DNA of 40,390 nucleotides from JADFQT01 sp965216025 (GCA_965216025.1 CBDCEX010000001.1:1-40390); one strand, 5' to 3'. Positions 8,403 to 17,429 are shown, counted from the stretch's first letter. Notes: generated by a model not told the origin, from the sequence alone. Numbers and translations: made by a program.

Positions 8403-8885
8403 ATGGACCTGTTCAAGGGTAACCAAGGCAAAGGCCAAGGGGGTTTCACCCTCATCGAGCTCCTGGTAGTCATCGGCATTCTTGCCGTGCTGGCCGCGGT
8501 GGCCATTCCCGCCTACAGCCGTTTCTTCGGCGAGGGCGAAGCGGAAGCCAATGCGGCTGAGCTATCCAACATCCAGGCGTCCATGGACGCCATGATGTCC
8601 AACCACCGACTTCTCAATGTAGTCGTACAGACCACTGCGACATCTATATTTGACGCACAGCCGGTGGGCTGTGAAGTTTTGCCAAGCGCGACAAGTTGCA
8701 CCCTCTTTACCGTGGCTCCGGGAATCGATGGACCCTATGAGCCCCTCTACCCGGTATTCTTGCGGATAGGAACCCAAACCACCACCCCGGATAAGCCCAC
8801 CAAGAGGTGCTACACCTGGACCGAAACAGGTTTTGTCACCCAAGTCGCTGGCGTGGCGCCCGACGACACCGGAACTTGTAGCTAG
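8403..8885 (+). CDS. Type IV prepilin (major or minor pilin)
   Basis: 160 residues with a classical type III signal: a short basic leader ending in Gly14, then FTLIELLVVIGILAVLAAVA. Phe15 would be residue 1 of the mature protein and Glu19 is the conserved Glu+5. The leader would be cut and the new N-terminus methylated by the prepilin peptidase encoded just downstream. The long N-terminal helix is followed by a globular domain with four cysteines (90, 99, 136, 159), which could form two disulfides, including a C-terminal loop of the kind seen in type IV pilins. A strong GGAGG site precedes the ATG. A well-formed terminator follows, so it is probably transcribed alone. Confidence 0.92.
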   Translation: MDLFKGNQGKGQGGFTLIELLVVIGILAVLAAVAIPAYSRFFGEGEAEANAAELSNIQASMDAMMSNHRLLNVVVQTTATSIFDAQPVGCEVLPSATSCTLFTVAPGIDGPYEPLYPVFLRIGTQTTTPDKPTKRCYTWTETGFVTQVAGVAPDDTGTCS

Positions 8886-8895
8886 AACCATTAAT

Positions 8896-8928
8896 GCGGG
8901 GCGACGGGCTGCGTCGCCCCGCTTTTTT
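8896..8928 (+). terminator. Rho-independent terminator of the pilin gene
   Basis: A 10-bp perfect GC-rich stem (8896-8905 with 8913-8922) has a 7-base loop and is followed directly by six T residues. It begins 11 bases after the pilin stop codon. Confidence 0.88.
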
Positions 8929-9208
8929 CGCCCCTGGTTTTCCAAGCCAGTGGTTCCTCGGCAGGAAACAAATACTGCCCAGCTCTCGAGCTTGGCATTT
9001 AGCCTTCTACCAACCCAGCTGGGGAAGCGACTCATTCTCCGCTCATCCTGCGACAAACCAAAGATGAACGGGTTCGATAACAAGAAAGGCTGAACAGGTT
9101 CTCCTCCTTGACACAGGGGAGGATGAAGAGGGGTTGAAGTAACCCCTCCAAGTCTCCCCTCACCAAGGGGAGGGGCCCATTAAACACCCGATAACAGCAG
9201 AGTAAGCC

Positions 9209-9952
9209 ATGACCATAATCTTTCTGGCCATCCTGGGAGCTGCCGTTGGCAGCTTCCTTAACGTTTGCATCGACCGGCTGCCGCGCAGGCAGTCGATGCT
9301 ACGTCCGGCCTCCCACTGCGACGGTTGCCGGGTCTCGCTTCGCTGGATGGAACTGCTGCCCATCGTCAGCTTCCTGGTTCTGCGGGGCCGCTGCCGGTAC
9401 TGCCAGGTCAGCATACCCCGGCGCTCTCCCATCGTTGAGACCATCATGGCCGCTTTTTTTGGTTTGCTGGTCTACTATTTCAGCCTGGGAACCCAGAGCG
9501 CCATATTCGCCTTCTACATAGCAATTTTCACCCTAATCTTTTTCATCGACCTGGAGCGGGGCATCATTCCGAACCGGGTGATCTACCCGGCGGCGAGCGT
9601 TGCGGTGTTGCTCTCATTCTTCCTTCCGGAGGTAGGCCTGGTCCGGGCGCTGATCGGCGGAATTCTGGGCTTTGGTCTGTTATTCGGCATCTACCTGGCG
9701 GCCCGAGGAGGCATGGGGGGTGGAGATGTGAAGCTGGCTGGGTTGATCGGCCTGGCCGCCGGATTCCCCGCGGTCGTTCCGTCTCTGCTGCTAGCCTGCC
9801 TGGGCGGTGGAGTCACCGCCTCGGTTCTGCTGGGATTGCGCCGCAAAAGGCGTCGGGACCCGGTCCCCTTTGGCCCTTTCCTGGCCGTAGGAGCCCTGGC
9901 TGGGTTGCTGTGGGGAACCCAAATGGTTGAAATCTGGATGAACCTGTTTTAA
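9209..9952 (+). CDS. pilD: Type IV prepilin peptidase / N-methyltransferase
   Basis: 247-residue polytopic membrane aspartyl protease of the A24 family that cleaves and N-methylates type IV prepilins. The N-terminal cytoplasmic domain has two CxxC pairs (Cys37/40 and Cys62/65), typical of the methyltransferase-competent form. The catalytic aspartates are Asp114 in FIDLERGIIPN and Asp173 in the GMGGGDVKLAG motif. About seven or eight hydrophobic helices can be counted. All key residues are present, unlike the neighbouring pilus genes. It lies between the pilin and the pilT-like pseudogene. No strong ribosome site is visible before the ATG. Two short C/G-rich dyads in the 280-bp gap upstream look like repeat debris. 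Confidence 0.95.
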   Translation: MTIIFLAILGAAVGSFLNVCIDRLPRRQSMLRPASHCDGCRVSLRWMELLPIVSFLVLRGRCRYCQVSIPRRSPIVETIMAAFFGLLVYYFSLGTQSAIFAFYIAIFTLIFFIDLERGIIPNRVIYPAASVAVLLSFFLPEVGLVRALIGGILGFGLLFGIYLAARGGMGGGDVKLAGLIGLAAGFPAVVPSLLLACLGGGVTASVLLGLRRKRRRDPVPFGPFLAVGALAGLLWGTQMVEIWMNLF

Positions 9953-9990
9953 GTCCCATAACTTTTAGCCCGTAACTTTTAGGAGGAATC

Positions 9991-11188
9991 ATGCGAATCA
10001 TCTCAGCTCTACGCACCATGATGGCACAGCAAGCATCGGACGTACACCTCACCGTAGGCCCCCCCCCCCCCGGCTATACGAGTTCACGGCAGATTAGCCG
10101 TTTTGCCCGATGAACCGCCGTGCCAGTCGGAGGAACTGGAGCAGGAGCTGGAGACGCTACTGGACGCCCGTCAGCTGGACCTGTTTCGCAAGACCCTGGA
10201 GTTGGACTTCGCGCTGGACTTGGAGGGTATCGGAAGATTCCGAGGTAACATCGCCCGAGAACGCGGCCAAGTATCCATCAGCATGCGGGCGATCAAGGTC
10301 ATGGATCTAGACATTAACGCTCTGGGACTGCCCGATATCTGCCGTTCCCTCTCCGACAAGCAAATCGGTTTAGTGGTATTGACCGGTCCCACCGGGTCCG
10401 AAAAATCGACCACCCTGGCCGCCATGATTGAATACATAAATCACACCTCGCGGCGACGTTTGATCACCCTGGAAGACCCCATTGAGTATCTGTTTGCCAA
10501 CAAGAACTGCGTTATCACCCAACGATAGGTGGGCGAAGATACCTACTCCTTCGAAGCCGGGCTGGTTCACGCCCTCCGTCAAGACCCGGACGTGATCATG
10601 GTCGGCGAGATGCGCGACGCCGCCACGGTTGAGACGGCGCTGCGGGCGGCGGAAACCGGTCACCTGGTGTTATCCACCGCTCACGCCCCGGGTGCGCCGG
10701 AGAGCGTGGAACGGATTGTCGACCTTTTCCCTTCCCACCAGCACTCCCAGGTGCGTTCCCAGCTGACAGCTGTTCTGCAGGGAATTATCTACCAGAAGCT
10801 CATGCCCAACATCAACAACAACGGTCGGGTTCCGGGATTGGAGGTGATGCTGGGGAACTACGCCGTGAAAAACTTGATTCGGGAGGGCAAGGGGCACCAA
10901 CTTTACAGCACAATGCAGATGTCCGGCGGAGTGGGGATGCAGACCATGGACCAGCATTTGCTGGAGTTGGTCAAAAAGGGAGTCATCACCAAGGAGATCG
11001 CAACGGAAAACTGCCAGCGGCCCGAGGAGTTCGAGAAGGAGCTGCGCGGCGTCGCCGGTCCCGTAGCCGGCGACGATGGTAACGGGTTCAAGTCTCCTAG
11101 TGGATTCCAAAACCCCGGAGGGAACCAGTCCAACGGCCTGCCCGGACGGGAACTGGGAGCGGAACGGACGTCTGCCTTCTCCCGATAA
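9991..11188 (+). pseudogene. pilT: PilT-type type IV pilus retraction ATPase, multiply disrupted
   Basis: Homology to hexameric PilT secretion ATPases runs the full length: N-terminal ASDVHLTVG, Walker A region, LITLEDPIEYLF, the QR-VGEDTYSF Asp-box region, ALRQDPDVIMVGEMRD (Walker B), and LSTAHAPGAPESVERIVDLFP. Three lesions are visible. A run of 13 C at 10059-10071 puts the start (ATG 9991, with AGGAGG 4 bases upstream) out of frame with the rest; 9 or 12 C would restore GPPPAIRVHG. The P-loop reads GPTGSEKST instead of GPTGSGKST, a Gly-to-Glu change beside the catalytic Lys. The QREVG motif has an amber codon (10526-10528) in place of Glu. The first could be phase variation or an assembly error, but the three together argue for a decayed gene. 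It ends before a terminator-like hairpin. Confidence 0.85.
10059..10071 (+). repeat. C13 homopolymer within the 5' coding part of pilT-like gene
   Basis: Thirteen consecutive C residues lie 68 bases after the probable start codon. The length sets the reading frame: multiples of three keep the PilT frame, 13 does not. Such tracts are classical sites of slipped-strand mispairing and also of base-calling errors. Confidence 0.9.
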
Positions 11189-11237
11189 TTCGCCCCCTCA
11201 ACCGGCTGGAGGCCCAAGAGATTCGAGGTAAGCGATC

Positions 11238-11265
11238 CCCCTCCCTTTAATGGACAAGGGAGGGG
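11238..11265 (+). terminator. Terminator-like hairpin after the pilT-like gene
   Basis: A 10-bp perfect stem (11238-11247 with 11256-11265) and an 8-base loop are followed by AATTTTAATT, which is T-rich but not a clean U-tract. It lies about 50 bases after the stop codon. Confidence 0.55.
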
Positions 11266-11768
11266 AATTTTAATTCTGGCCGGCGGCCATCTCGCCGAAA
11301 GGGTATCCAGTGTTTGGCGGGAAACCCGGCCCAGCCGCGCCACCGCCACCGGTACAACCCCTTTGAGCCATCGGCCCGGCACCGACTTTGTCGCCGTCGC
11401 GTTGCGGAAAACCCCGCTTGCTGGCTGGTTTGGCACCCTTATTCACCTTTGTAACCGCTTATCCACCAACGGTCAACCCTCAGGTGATTTGTCTTCCCCT
11501 GGTTCCTCTCCCTGCCTCAGTAGCATGAATTGAAGCTCGACTGGAAATCCCGGCAAGCATGGTGCTGATCCGTTCGCTCCCTCCCGCCAGGGGCCAGCAG
11601 CGGGCCAAAGCCCAGCCGGTAAATCGAAGCAACTTTTTGATGAATGAAACGTAGACAACTGGCAAAACAACCCTAACAGCCGGCGAGGTCCAGCCATCTG
11701 GGCACTCGTCGGCCCGACTTCCAGTTCACCCGGATTTAAGAATCGGGCTCCGGCAAGGAGAGACAGGA
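11266..11768. other. Intergenic leader of the large surface protein gene
   Basis: About 500 bases with no convincing gene on either strand. I could not identify a clear sigma-70 promoter or a known structured RNA. The last 15 bases contain CAAGGAGAG, a good ribosome site for the ATG at 11769. Confidence 0.45.
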
Positions 11769-14700
11769 ATGAATAACCAGAAGCACAGCCAAATTCCCCA
11801 GATTTCGACCAGTCCCCAGGGGCGCCAGCGTACATCTATTTTTTGGATCCTGGGCGCGGCGTTGATCTTGGGACTGCTGCTGGCAGTCAGCGGCTCAGCG
11901 ATCCCAACCGCCTCGGCCAACTCCCACGCCGGCCCCCCGGGCATAGTCTCCGTTGCCTTAAACGATGGAGCTGCCTGGACCGCTATTACTAACGGAGACG
12001 CGGTCCAGGTACAGCCGGGAGGCTCCATACGCGTGGAAATAGTGCAGAGCGGAGCCGTTTGGAATTCCACCCCTTGGGCCATTGGCGAGTGGGATAGCCA
12101 GCAAAAGGAAATGCTGGGAACCATTCCCGACACCCTGACTTCGGGATGCCATGTAGAGAATACGTCGGGTGAAATCAGGACGGTATTGTTTTCTATAAAC
12201 GCTCCGAATGAGGAAGGGACCTACGACATGAGATTCATCGCTCAGGCCGACCCGGAGTGCCTTGGCGTCGATGTCGGGAATCTAATCTTGGCGCTTTCTG
12301 CGGACATCGACGGCACCGCCCCGGTAGTCACGGCTCCCCTCGACATCACAGTTGAGGCCACCGAATCCGCCGGAACGCCGGCCACCGACCCCGCCATCAT
12401 CGCCTTTCTTGCCGACGTCAGCGCCACCGACCTAGTGGATGACGACCAGACCCTCTTGATTACCCACGACGGTCCGGCTATGTATCCTCTGGGCGTCACC
12501 ACCACGGTGACCTTCACCGTCACCGACTCTGCCGGTAACAACAGCACCGAATTCGCTACCGTGTCTGTGGTTGATTCGACTCCTCCGGTAGTCACGGCTC
12601 CCGTCGACATCACAGTTGAGGCCACCGGACCTGCCGGTACTCCCGAATCCGACCCCGCCATCATCGCCTTTCTTGCCGGCTTCAGCGCCACCGACCTGGT
12701 GGACGACGACCAGACCCTCTTGTTTGAACACGACGGTCCGGCTATGTATCCTCTGGGTGTCACCACCACGGTGACCTTCAGCATCGCCGACTCCGCCGGT
12801 AACACCAGCACCGGCTTCGCCACCGTGACCGTGGTTGATTCGACTCCTCCGGTGATCACGGCCCCCGGCAACATCATCGTTGAGGCCACCGAACCTTCCG
12901 GAACGCCGGACACCGACTCCGCAATCATCGACTTTCTTGCCGACGTCAGCGCCACCGACCTGGTCGACGACGACCAGACCCTCTTGATTACCCACGACGG
13001 TCCGGCTATGTATCCTCTGGGCGTCACCACCACGGTGACCTTCAGCGTCACCGACTCTGCCGAAAACACCGGCACCGCCACCGCCACCGTGTCTGTGGTT
13101 GATTCGACCGCCCCGGTAGTCACGCCTCCCGTCAGCATCGTGGTAGAGGCCACCGGACCTGCCGGTACTCCCGAATCCGACCCCGCCATCATCGCCTTTC
13201 TTGCCGGCGCCACCGCCACCGACCTAGTCGACGACGACCAGACCCTCTTGTTTACCCACAATGGACCGGCTATGTATCCCCTGGGCGTCACCACCACGGT
13301 GACCTTCAGCGTCACCGACTCTGCCGAAAACACCGGCACCGCCACCGCCACCGTGTCTGTGGTTGATTCGACAGCCCCGGTAGTCACGGCTCCCGTCGAC
13401 ATCACAGTTGAGGCCACCGAATCCGCCGGAACGCCGGCCACCGACCCTGCCATCATCGCCTTTCTTGCCGGCGTCAGCGCCACTGACCTGGTGGACGACG
13501 ACCAGACCCTCTTGATTACCCACGACGGTCCGGCTATGTATCCTCTGGGCGTCACCACCACGGTGACCTTCACCGTCACCGACTCTGCCGGTAACAACAG
13601 CACCGAATTCGCTACCGTGTCTGTGGTTGATTCGACTCCTCCGGTAGTCACGGCTCCCGTCGACATCACAGTTGAGGCCACCGGACCTGCCGGTACTCCC
13701 GAATCCGACCCCGCCATCATCGCCTTTCTTGCCGGCGCCAGCGCCACCGGTCTGGTCGTCGTCGACCAGACCCTCTTGATTACCCACGACGGTCCGGCTA
13801 TGTATCCCCTGGGCGTCACCACCACGGTGACCTTCAGCGTCACCGACTCTGCCGACAATACCGGCACCGAATTCGCCACCGTGACAGTCACAGTTGCCTC
13901 ACCCGAGGACCCCCCAGCCAACAACGCCCCAGTTGTCACCGGCAATTCTGACGCCACGACTGATGAAGGTGGCAGTGTCACCACCGATGTGCTCTCTAAC
14001 GCCACGGACGCCGACGGGGACCCCCTGACGGTCACCATCGACACCCAGGGCACTAACGGCTTGGCCTCGGTGAACTCGGACGGCACCATCACCTACACCC
14101 ATGACGGTTCCGAGACCACCAGCGACAGCTATACCTATACCATCAGCGACGGCAACGGCGGCTCCGACTCCGGCGTCGTTTCCATCACGGTGACCCCAGT
14201 CAATGACGCCCCAGTTGTCACCGGCAATTCTGACGCCACGACTGATGAAGGTGGCAGTGTCACCACCGATGTGCTCTCTAACGCCACGGACGCCGACGGG
14301 GACCCCCTGACGGTCACCATCGACACCCAGGGCACTAACGGCTTGGCCTCGGTGAACTCGGACGGCACCATCACCTACACCCATGACGGTTCCGAGACCA
14401 CCAGCGACAGCTATACCTATACCATCAGCGAGGGCAACGGCGGCTCCGACTCCGGCGTCGTGTTCATCACGGTGACCCCAGTCAATGACGCCCCCGTGGC
14501 CAACGACGATTCCGCAACCACCATGGAGGGTGGCAGCATCACCACCGATGTGCTCTTGAATGACATGGATGCCGAAATGGCTACCCTGACAGTCACCGGC
14601 GCCACCCCAGGCAACAACGGCTTTACCTCGGTGAACTCGGACGGCACCATCACCTACACCCATGACGGTTCCGAGACCACCAGCGACAGCTATTCCTACA

Positions 14701-15977
14701 CCATCAGCGACGGCAACGGCGGCTCCGACTCCGGCGTCGTTTCCATCACGGTGACCCCGGTCAATGACGCCCCAGTGGCCTACGATGATTCCGCCACCAC
14801 CAGCGAAGACACTGCGGTGACGGTGGCTGTCTCGGCCAACGACACCGATGTCGACGGTTTGGTAGTCCCGACCAGCGCCGCGGTCCTGAACAGTCCCAGC
14901 AACGGCTCGCTGGTCAATAACGGGGACGGCACCATCACCTACACTCCGAACCCAAACTTCAATGGTACCGACACCTTTAGCTATACCATCGCCGATGACG
15001 ATGGAGCAACCGACTCCGCCATCGTGTTCATCACGGTGACCCCAGTCAATGACGCCCCAGTTGTCACCGGCAATCCTGACGCCACGACTGATGAAGGTGG
15101 CAGTGTCACCACCGATGTGCTCTCTAACGCCACGGACGCCGACGGGGACCCCCTGACAGTCACCGTCGACACCCAGGGCACTAACGGCTTGGCCTCGGTG
15201 AACTCGGACGGCACCATCACCTACACCCATGACGGTTCCGAGACCACCAGCGACAGCTATACCTACACCATCAGCGACGGCAACGGCGGCTCCGACTCCG
15301 GCGTCGTGTTCATCACGGTGACCCCAGTCAATGACGCCCCAGTACCGGTCGCTCCAACGTCCTCTGTTGGCACATTAATGCCCACGGCCAGCCCTGACGA
15401 CGATGACGACGATGATGATGACCATAGCGACTCTCTGCCGGTAATCCCGGCTCATCCGGGGCCGGGATCGGCTGGCAACTCCAGTGGTAACGGCGATGCG
15501 ACGAATGACCGAGACGGGGACGGCTACAGCAATCTGGATGAACTGGCAGCGGGTTCCGACCCAGACGACCCGAATTCCACTCCTGATGACCGGGATGGGG
15601 ATGGCTTCAGCAACGACGTAGAGATGGCGGCGGGTTCGGACCCGGATGACCCCGACTCTACCCCGAACAACGTCCGGCCTGAGAGTACGCCGGCTCCCCG
15701 GGCGGATCAGCCGGTTCCCCAGGTGGATGAGCCGACTCCCACGCCGGCTCCCCAGGGACATAAGCCGACTCCCACGCCGGCTCCCCTGGCGGATGATCCT
15801 ACTCCAACGCCAACGCCAACTCCGGAACCGCCCATAACCAGCGGCGGCGGCCTGGGCACGAACCTGGGCATTGACCTGGGAGCCCTGGCCGGACTGCTCG
15901 CGCTGCTGCTTCTCGTATTTGCCAAGCGAAGACGCCGCCGTGAAGTGCAAGAGGCGTTAGGACCCAGGATCCAGTAG
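11769..15977 (+). CDS. Giant repeat-rich surface protein (HYR + cadherin-like repeats, TSP3, C-terminal anchor)
   Basis: 1402 residues. In order: a signal/anchor helix (about 24-45), a unique 130-residue domain, six 88-residue HYR-type Ig-like repeats (183-710, each starting TxPVVTAPVDI and ending ATVSVVDS), and five 93-95-residue cadherin-like/tandem-95 repeats (719-1188, each ending SITVTPV). Then come an acidic DDDDDDDDDH linker, two thrombospondin type 3 calcium motifs (DRDGDGYSNLDE and DRDGDGFSNDVE), a Pro/Thr stalk, a hydrophobic helix and a KRRRRRE tail. The last two form a stop-transfer anchor. It is probably a calcium-stiffened adhesin or surface fibre. Repeats 1-2 and 5-6 are nearly identical in DNA, showing recent duplication. 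Repeat 6 reads GLVVVDQ where the others read DLVDDDQ, so it loses acidic residues. Ligand unknown. Confidence 0.9.
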   Translation: MNNQKHSQIPQISTSPQGRQRTSIFWILGAALILGLLLAVSGSAIPTASANSHAGPPGIVSVALNDGAAWTAITNGDAVQVQPGGSIRVEIVQSGAVWNSTPWAIGEWDSQQKEMLGTIPDTLTSGCHVENTSGEIRTVLFSINAPNEEGTYDMRFIAQADPECLGVDVGNLILALSADIDGTAPVVTAPLDITVEATESAGTPATDPAIIAFLADVSATDLVDDDQTLLITHDGPAMYPLGVTTTVTFTVTDSAGNNSTEFATVSVVDSTPPVVTAPVDITVEATGPAGTPESDPAIIAFLAGFSATDLVDDDQTLLFEHDGPAMYPLGVTTTVTFSIADSAGNTSTGFATVTVVDSTPPVITAPGNIIVEATEPSGTPDTDSAIIDFLADVSATDLVDDDQTLLITHDGPAMYPLGVTTTVTFSVTDSAENTGTATATVSVVDSTAPVVTPPVSIVVEATGPAGTPESDPAIIAFLAGATATDLVDDDQTLLFTHNGPAMYPLGVTTTVTFSVTDSAENTGTATATVSVVDSTAPVVTAPVDITVEATESAGTPATDPAIIAFLAGVSATDLVDDDQTLLITHDGPAMYPLGVTTTVTFTVTDSAGNNSTEFATVSVVDSTPPVVTAPVDITVEATGPAGTPESDPAIIAFLAGASATGLVVVDQTLLITHDGPAMYPLGVTTTVTFSVTDSADNTGTEFATVTVTVASPEDPPANNAPVVTGNSDATTDEGGSVTTDVLSNATDADGDPLTVTIDTQGTNGLASVNSDGTITYTHDGSETTSDSYTYTISDGNGGSDSGVVSITVTPVNDAPVVTGNSDATTDEGGSVTTDVLSNATDADGDPLTVTIDTQGTNGLASVNSDGTITYTHDGSETTSDSYTYTISEGNGGSDSGVVFITVTPVNDAPVANDDSATTMEGGSITTDVLLNDMDAEMATLTVTGATPGNNGFTSVNSDGTITYTHDGSETTSDSYSYTISDGNGGSDSGVVSITVTPVNDAPVAYDDSATTSEDTAVTVAVSANDTDVDGLVVPTSAAVLNSPSNGSLVNNGDGTITYTPNPNFNGTDTFSYTIADDDGATDSAIVFITVTPVNDAPVVTGNPDATTDEGGSVTTDVLSNATDADGDPLTVTVDTQGTNGLASVNSDGTITYTHDGSETTSDSYTYTISDGNGGSDSGVVFITVTPVNDAPVPVAPTSSVGTLMPTASPDDDDDDDDDHSDSLPVIPAHPGPGSAGNSSGNGDATNDRDGDGYSNLDELAAGSDPDDPNSTPDDRDGDGFSNDVEMAAGSDPDDPDSTPNNVRPESTPAPRADQPVPQVDEPTPTPAPQGHKPTPTPAPLADDPTPTPTPTPEPPITSGGGLGTNLGIDLGALAGLLALLLLVFAKRRRRREVQEALGPRIQ
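12315..13898 (+). repeat. Six tandem 264-bp repeats encoding HYR-type domains
   Basis: The unit length is exactly 264 bp. The CCGGTAGTC-type landmark recurs at 12321, 12585, 12849, 13113, 13377 and 13641. Units differ mainly in short patches, and the unit 1+2 pair closely resembles the unit 5+6 pair, as expected from segmental tandem duplication. Confidence 0.9.
13923..15332 (+). repeat. Five tandem ~282-bp repeats encoding cadherin-like domains
   Basis: Unit starts are at 13923, 14205, 14487, 14766 and 15051 (282, 282, 279, 285 and 282 bp). Units 1, 2 and 5 are nearly identical in DNA. Units 3 and 4 are diverged and may represent the older sequence. Confidence 0.88.
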
Positions 15978-16054
15978 ACACGACTTAACCCAGAACAGCA
16001 GGTGTTTGAAATCAAACCATCGGATACATAACTGAAAAGCGTAAGGAGTAGATA

Positions 16055-16231
16055 ATGATGAAAAGAGTTTGTGCGTGGTGCGAGATAGTTATGGAATCTC
16101 CGGGCGGTGACAGCGATCAGGTCACCCACGGGATATGTCCGCCGTGTTTCGACAGCTTGATGGCCAAGGTAGGAGCTGCCTACGGAGAACGCAAGGATAA
16201 GGATGCCAACGCCATAGAGATTAAAAGTTAG
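16055..16231 (+). CDS. Small Cys-rich (zinc-ribbon-like) protein, 58 aa
   Basis: A short protein starting MMKRVCAWCEIV, with a second cysteine pair in HGICPPCFDSLM. Two CxxC knuckles about 25 residues apart suggest a single zinc-ribbon-like fold. Similar short CAWC-GICPxC proteins and domains are common near signalling genes in environmental bacteria, but no function is known to me. An AAGGAG site lies 6 bases before the first ATG. It is 77 bases downstream of the surface protein gene on the same strand and may share its transcript. Confidence 0.7.
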   Translation: MMKRVCAWCEIVMESPGGDSDQVTHGICPPCFDSLMAKVGAAYGERKDKDANAIEIKS

Positions 16232-16543
16232 GCTCCGTCCTGCCTTTCAAATACCTTCCAAGCCTTCTTGAGGGTTCCTCCCACGGTGGACTAGCCGGCC
16301 GCTCCGCCGGGAGACAACCAGGGCGGAAATTGTTAGGGATTAGGATAGGGTTGCCCAGGTGGGGAGAGGAGAGGGGGAGAATCTTCTAAAGTTGGACCTG
16401 ATTAGCATGCAAAAAGGGTGCCAGGCGGAAGCCGGTACCCTTTTGCGATGGGGCAGAGCCGGAGGTCCGCATATTGCCGCTCTTAGACCCGAGGAGGTGC
16501 GAAGAGGTACCGAATCAGGGTTGATCCCCCGATCAATAAAAGC
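16232..16543. other. Intergenic stretch, nothing recognised
   Basis: About 310 bases. Several short rightward and leftward frames exist but show no family resemblance, and no RNA signature was seen. It ends at a long perfect palindrome. Confidence 0.4.
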
Positions 16544-16581
16544 GCCGCTGAATGCTGCTCTTAAGAGCAGCATTCAGCGGC
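16544..16581. repeat. 38-bp perfect palindrome
   Basis: Two 19-base arms (GCCGCTGAATGCTGCTCTT and its exact complement) meet with no spacer at 16562/16563. It overlaps the stop codon of the leftward frame at 16561-16806. It could form a cruciform or a terminator-like hairpin, or be a binding or resolution site. No U-tract follows on either strand. Confidence 0.9.
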
Positions 16582-16806
16582 ATAACCTCTGGCGGCGGCT
16601 TCAGCCAGTTGGCCCACACCGCTTGCCATTCTCCCATAAGGCTCTTCGATTGCAAGGGATAGCTTATTCAACATCAGGTATACCTGGTCAACGCTTTTTC
16701 CCAACTGGTGGACCAGGCGGGAAGTTCCAGAATAATAGGTCCGCGAGATACTGGTGGCGCTGGCCGCCACCAGTACAGAAACGGCCGATTCGACCAAGTA
16801 AACCAA
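16561..16806 (-). CDS. Hypothetical small protein (possible)
   Basis: An 81-codon leftward frame starting with TTG directly after an in-frame stop and ending inside the palindrome. The predicted chain has an N-terminal apolar stretch (YLVESAVSVLVAASATS) and a helical middle, with no family resemblance that I recognise. It follows the small coiled-coil gene by 68 bases on the same strand. The rare start and poor ribosome site make it uncertain; it may be the tail of a longer broken gene. Confidence 0.3.
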   Translation of the reverse strand: MVYLVESAVSVLVAASATSISRTYYSGTSRLVHQLGKSVDQVYLMLNKLSLAIEEPYGRMASGVGQLAEAAARGYAAECCS

Positions 16807-16874
16807 CTAAATGACCGGGGCCCCTTGCGGAGAGCCGGACTTGGTTCAGACCCGGCCCTCGGAATGGTTCAGGT

Positions 16875-17102
16875 TCACCAAGCTTTTTCGGTGATTGACA
16901 TTGCCCACTCCGGGGAGCCGGAGTGATTTTCCGACTCCTGAGGCTGAGCAGGCTCGGTTTCCTCGTCCACCAGATTCCAGCCAGCTATTTCCTCAAGTAT
17001 TCCCTGGCGCCGGCGAATCTCAGTAATCGCCTGGTCGATCAACAACTGTTCAGCCTCCATCTTCCCCAGTTGTTGATCCAACATCTGTCGAAAATCATTC
17101 AT
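16875..17102 (-). CDS. Hypothetical small coiled-coil protein, 75 aa
   Basis: Begins MNDFRQMLDQQLGKMEAEQLLIDQAI. The first 45 residues form an amphipathic helix or coiled coil and the C-terminal third is acidic and probably disordered. I chose the ATG at 17102 because GGGGAGG lies 8 bases upstream; a longer frame to 17162 lacks such a site. No family is recognised. Confidence 0.5.
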   Translation of the reverse strand: MNDFRQMLDQQLGKMEAEQLLIDQAITEIRRRQGILEEIAGWNLVDEETEPAQPQESENHSGSPEWAMSITEKAW

Positions 17103-17386
17103 GATAGATACCTCCCCTCTCAGTCTAATCTGGTAACCTTTCGGTAACAGGCTACTAACCATTAACGCCGATCCGGGTGAAATAGCGGGTGTTTAGTTGG
17201 TGTACAGAAAGTGTATTTTGGAGTATTTTGGTGCCAAAATTGGACGGCTCGCAGATAAGCGGGTGTCATGAGTCTTGATCGGTCCCTGGTATGCTCAAAA
17301 ATTTGAACTTTCGTGAAGAATTATTCCAATTCCCACTACCAACCGGCTTCTCAGCCCGCCCTTTAAGCCTATGCCAGTGTTAAAGA

Positions 17387-17392
17387 TATAAT
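17387..17392 (+). promoter_or_regulatory. Candidate -10 box (TATAAT) for the gene at 17430
   Basis: A perfect TATAAT lies 38 bases upstream of the ATG in an otherwise GC-rich region. The matching -35 is weak (TTTAAG with 19-base spacing), so this is only a candidate. Confidence 0.35.
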
Positions 17393-17429
17393 CGTCTAAA
17401 GCTTTGGCCCCAACGGTGGAAGGAACTTA

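Noticed and set aside
7769..8422. Frames on the plus strand between pilMN-like and pilin genes
   Set aside because: They run through repeat debris, lack ribosome sites, and read into the pilin gene in the wrong frame.
12242..15230. Long antisense frames (616 and 443 codons) opposite the surface protein
   Set aside because: They are produced by the repeat codon bias; the antisense translations are low-complexity and carry no start signals, while the sense strand has signal peptide, domains and ribosome site.
12315..15332. CRISPR-like periodicity
   Set aside because: The periodic sequence is coding tandem repeats of 264 and 282 bp without short direct repeats and unique spacers; no cas genes are nearby.
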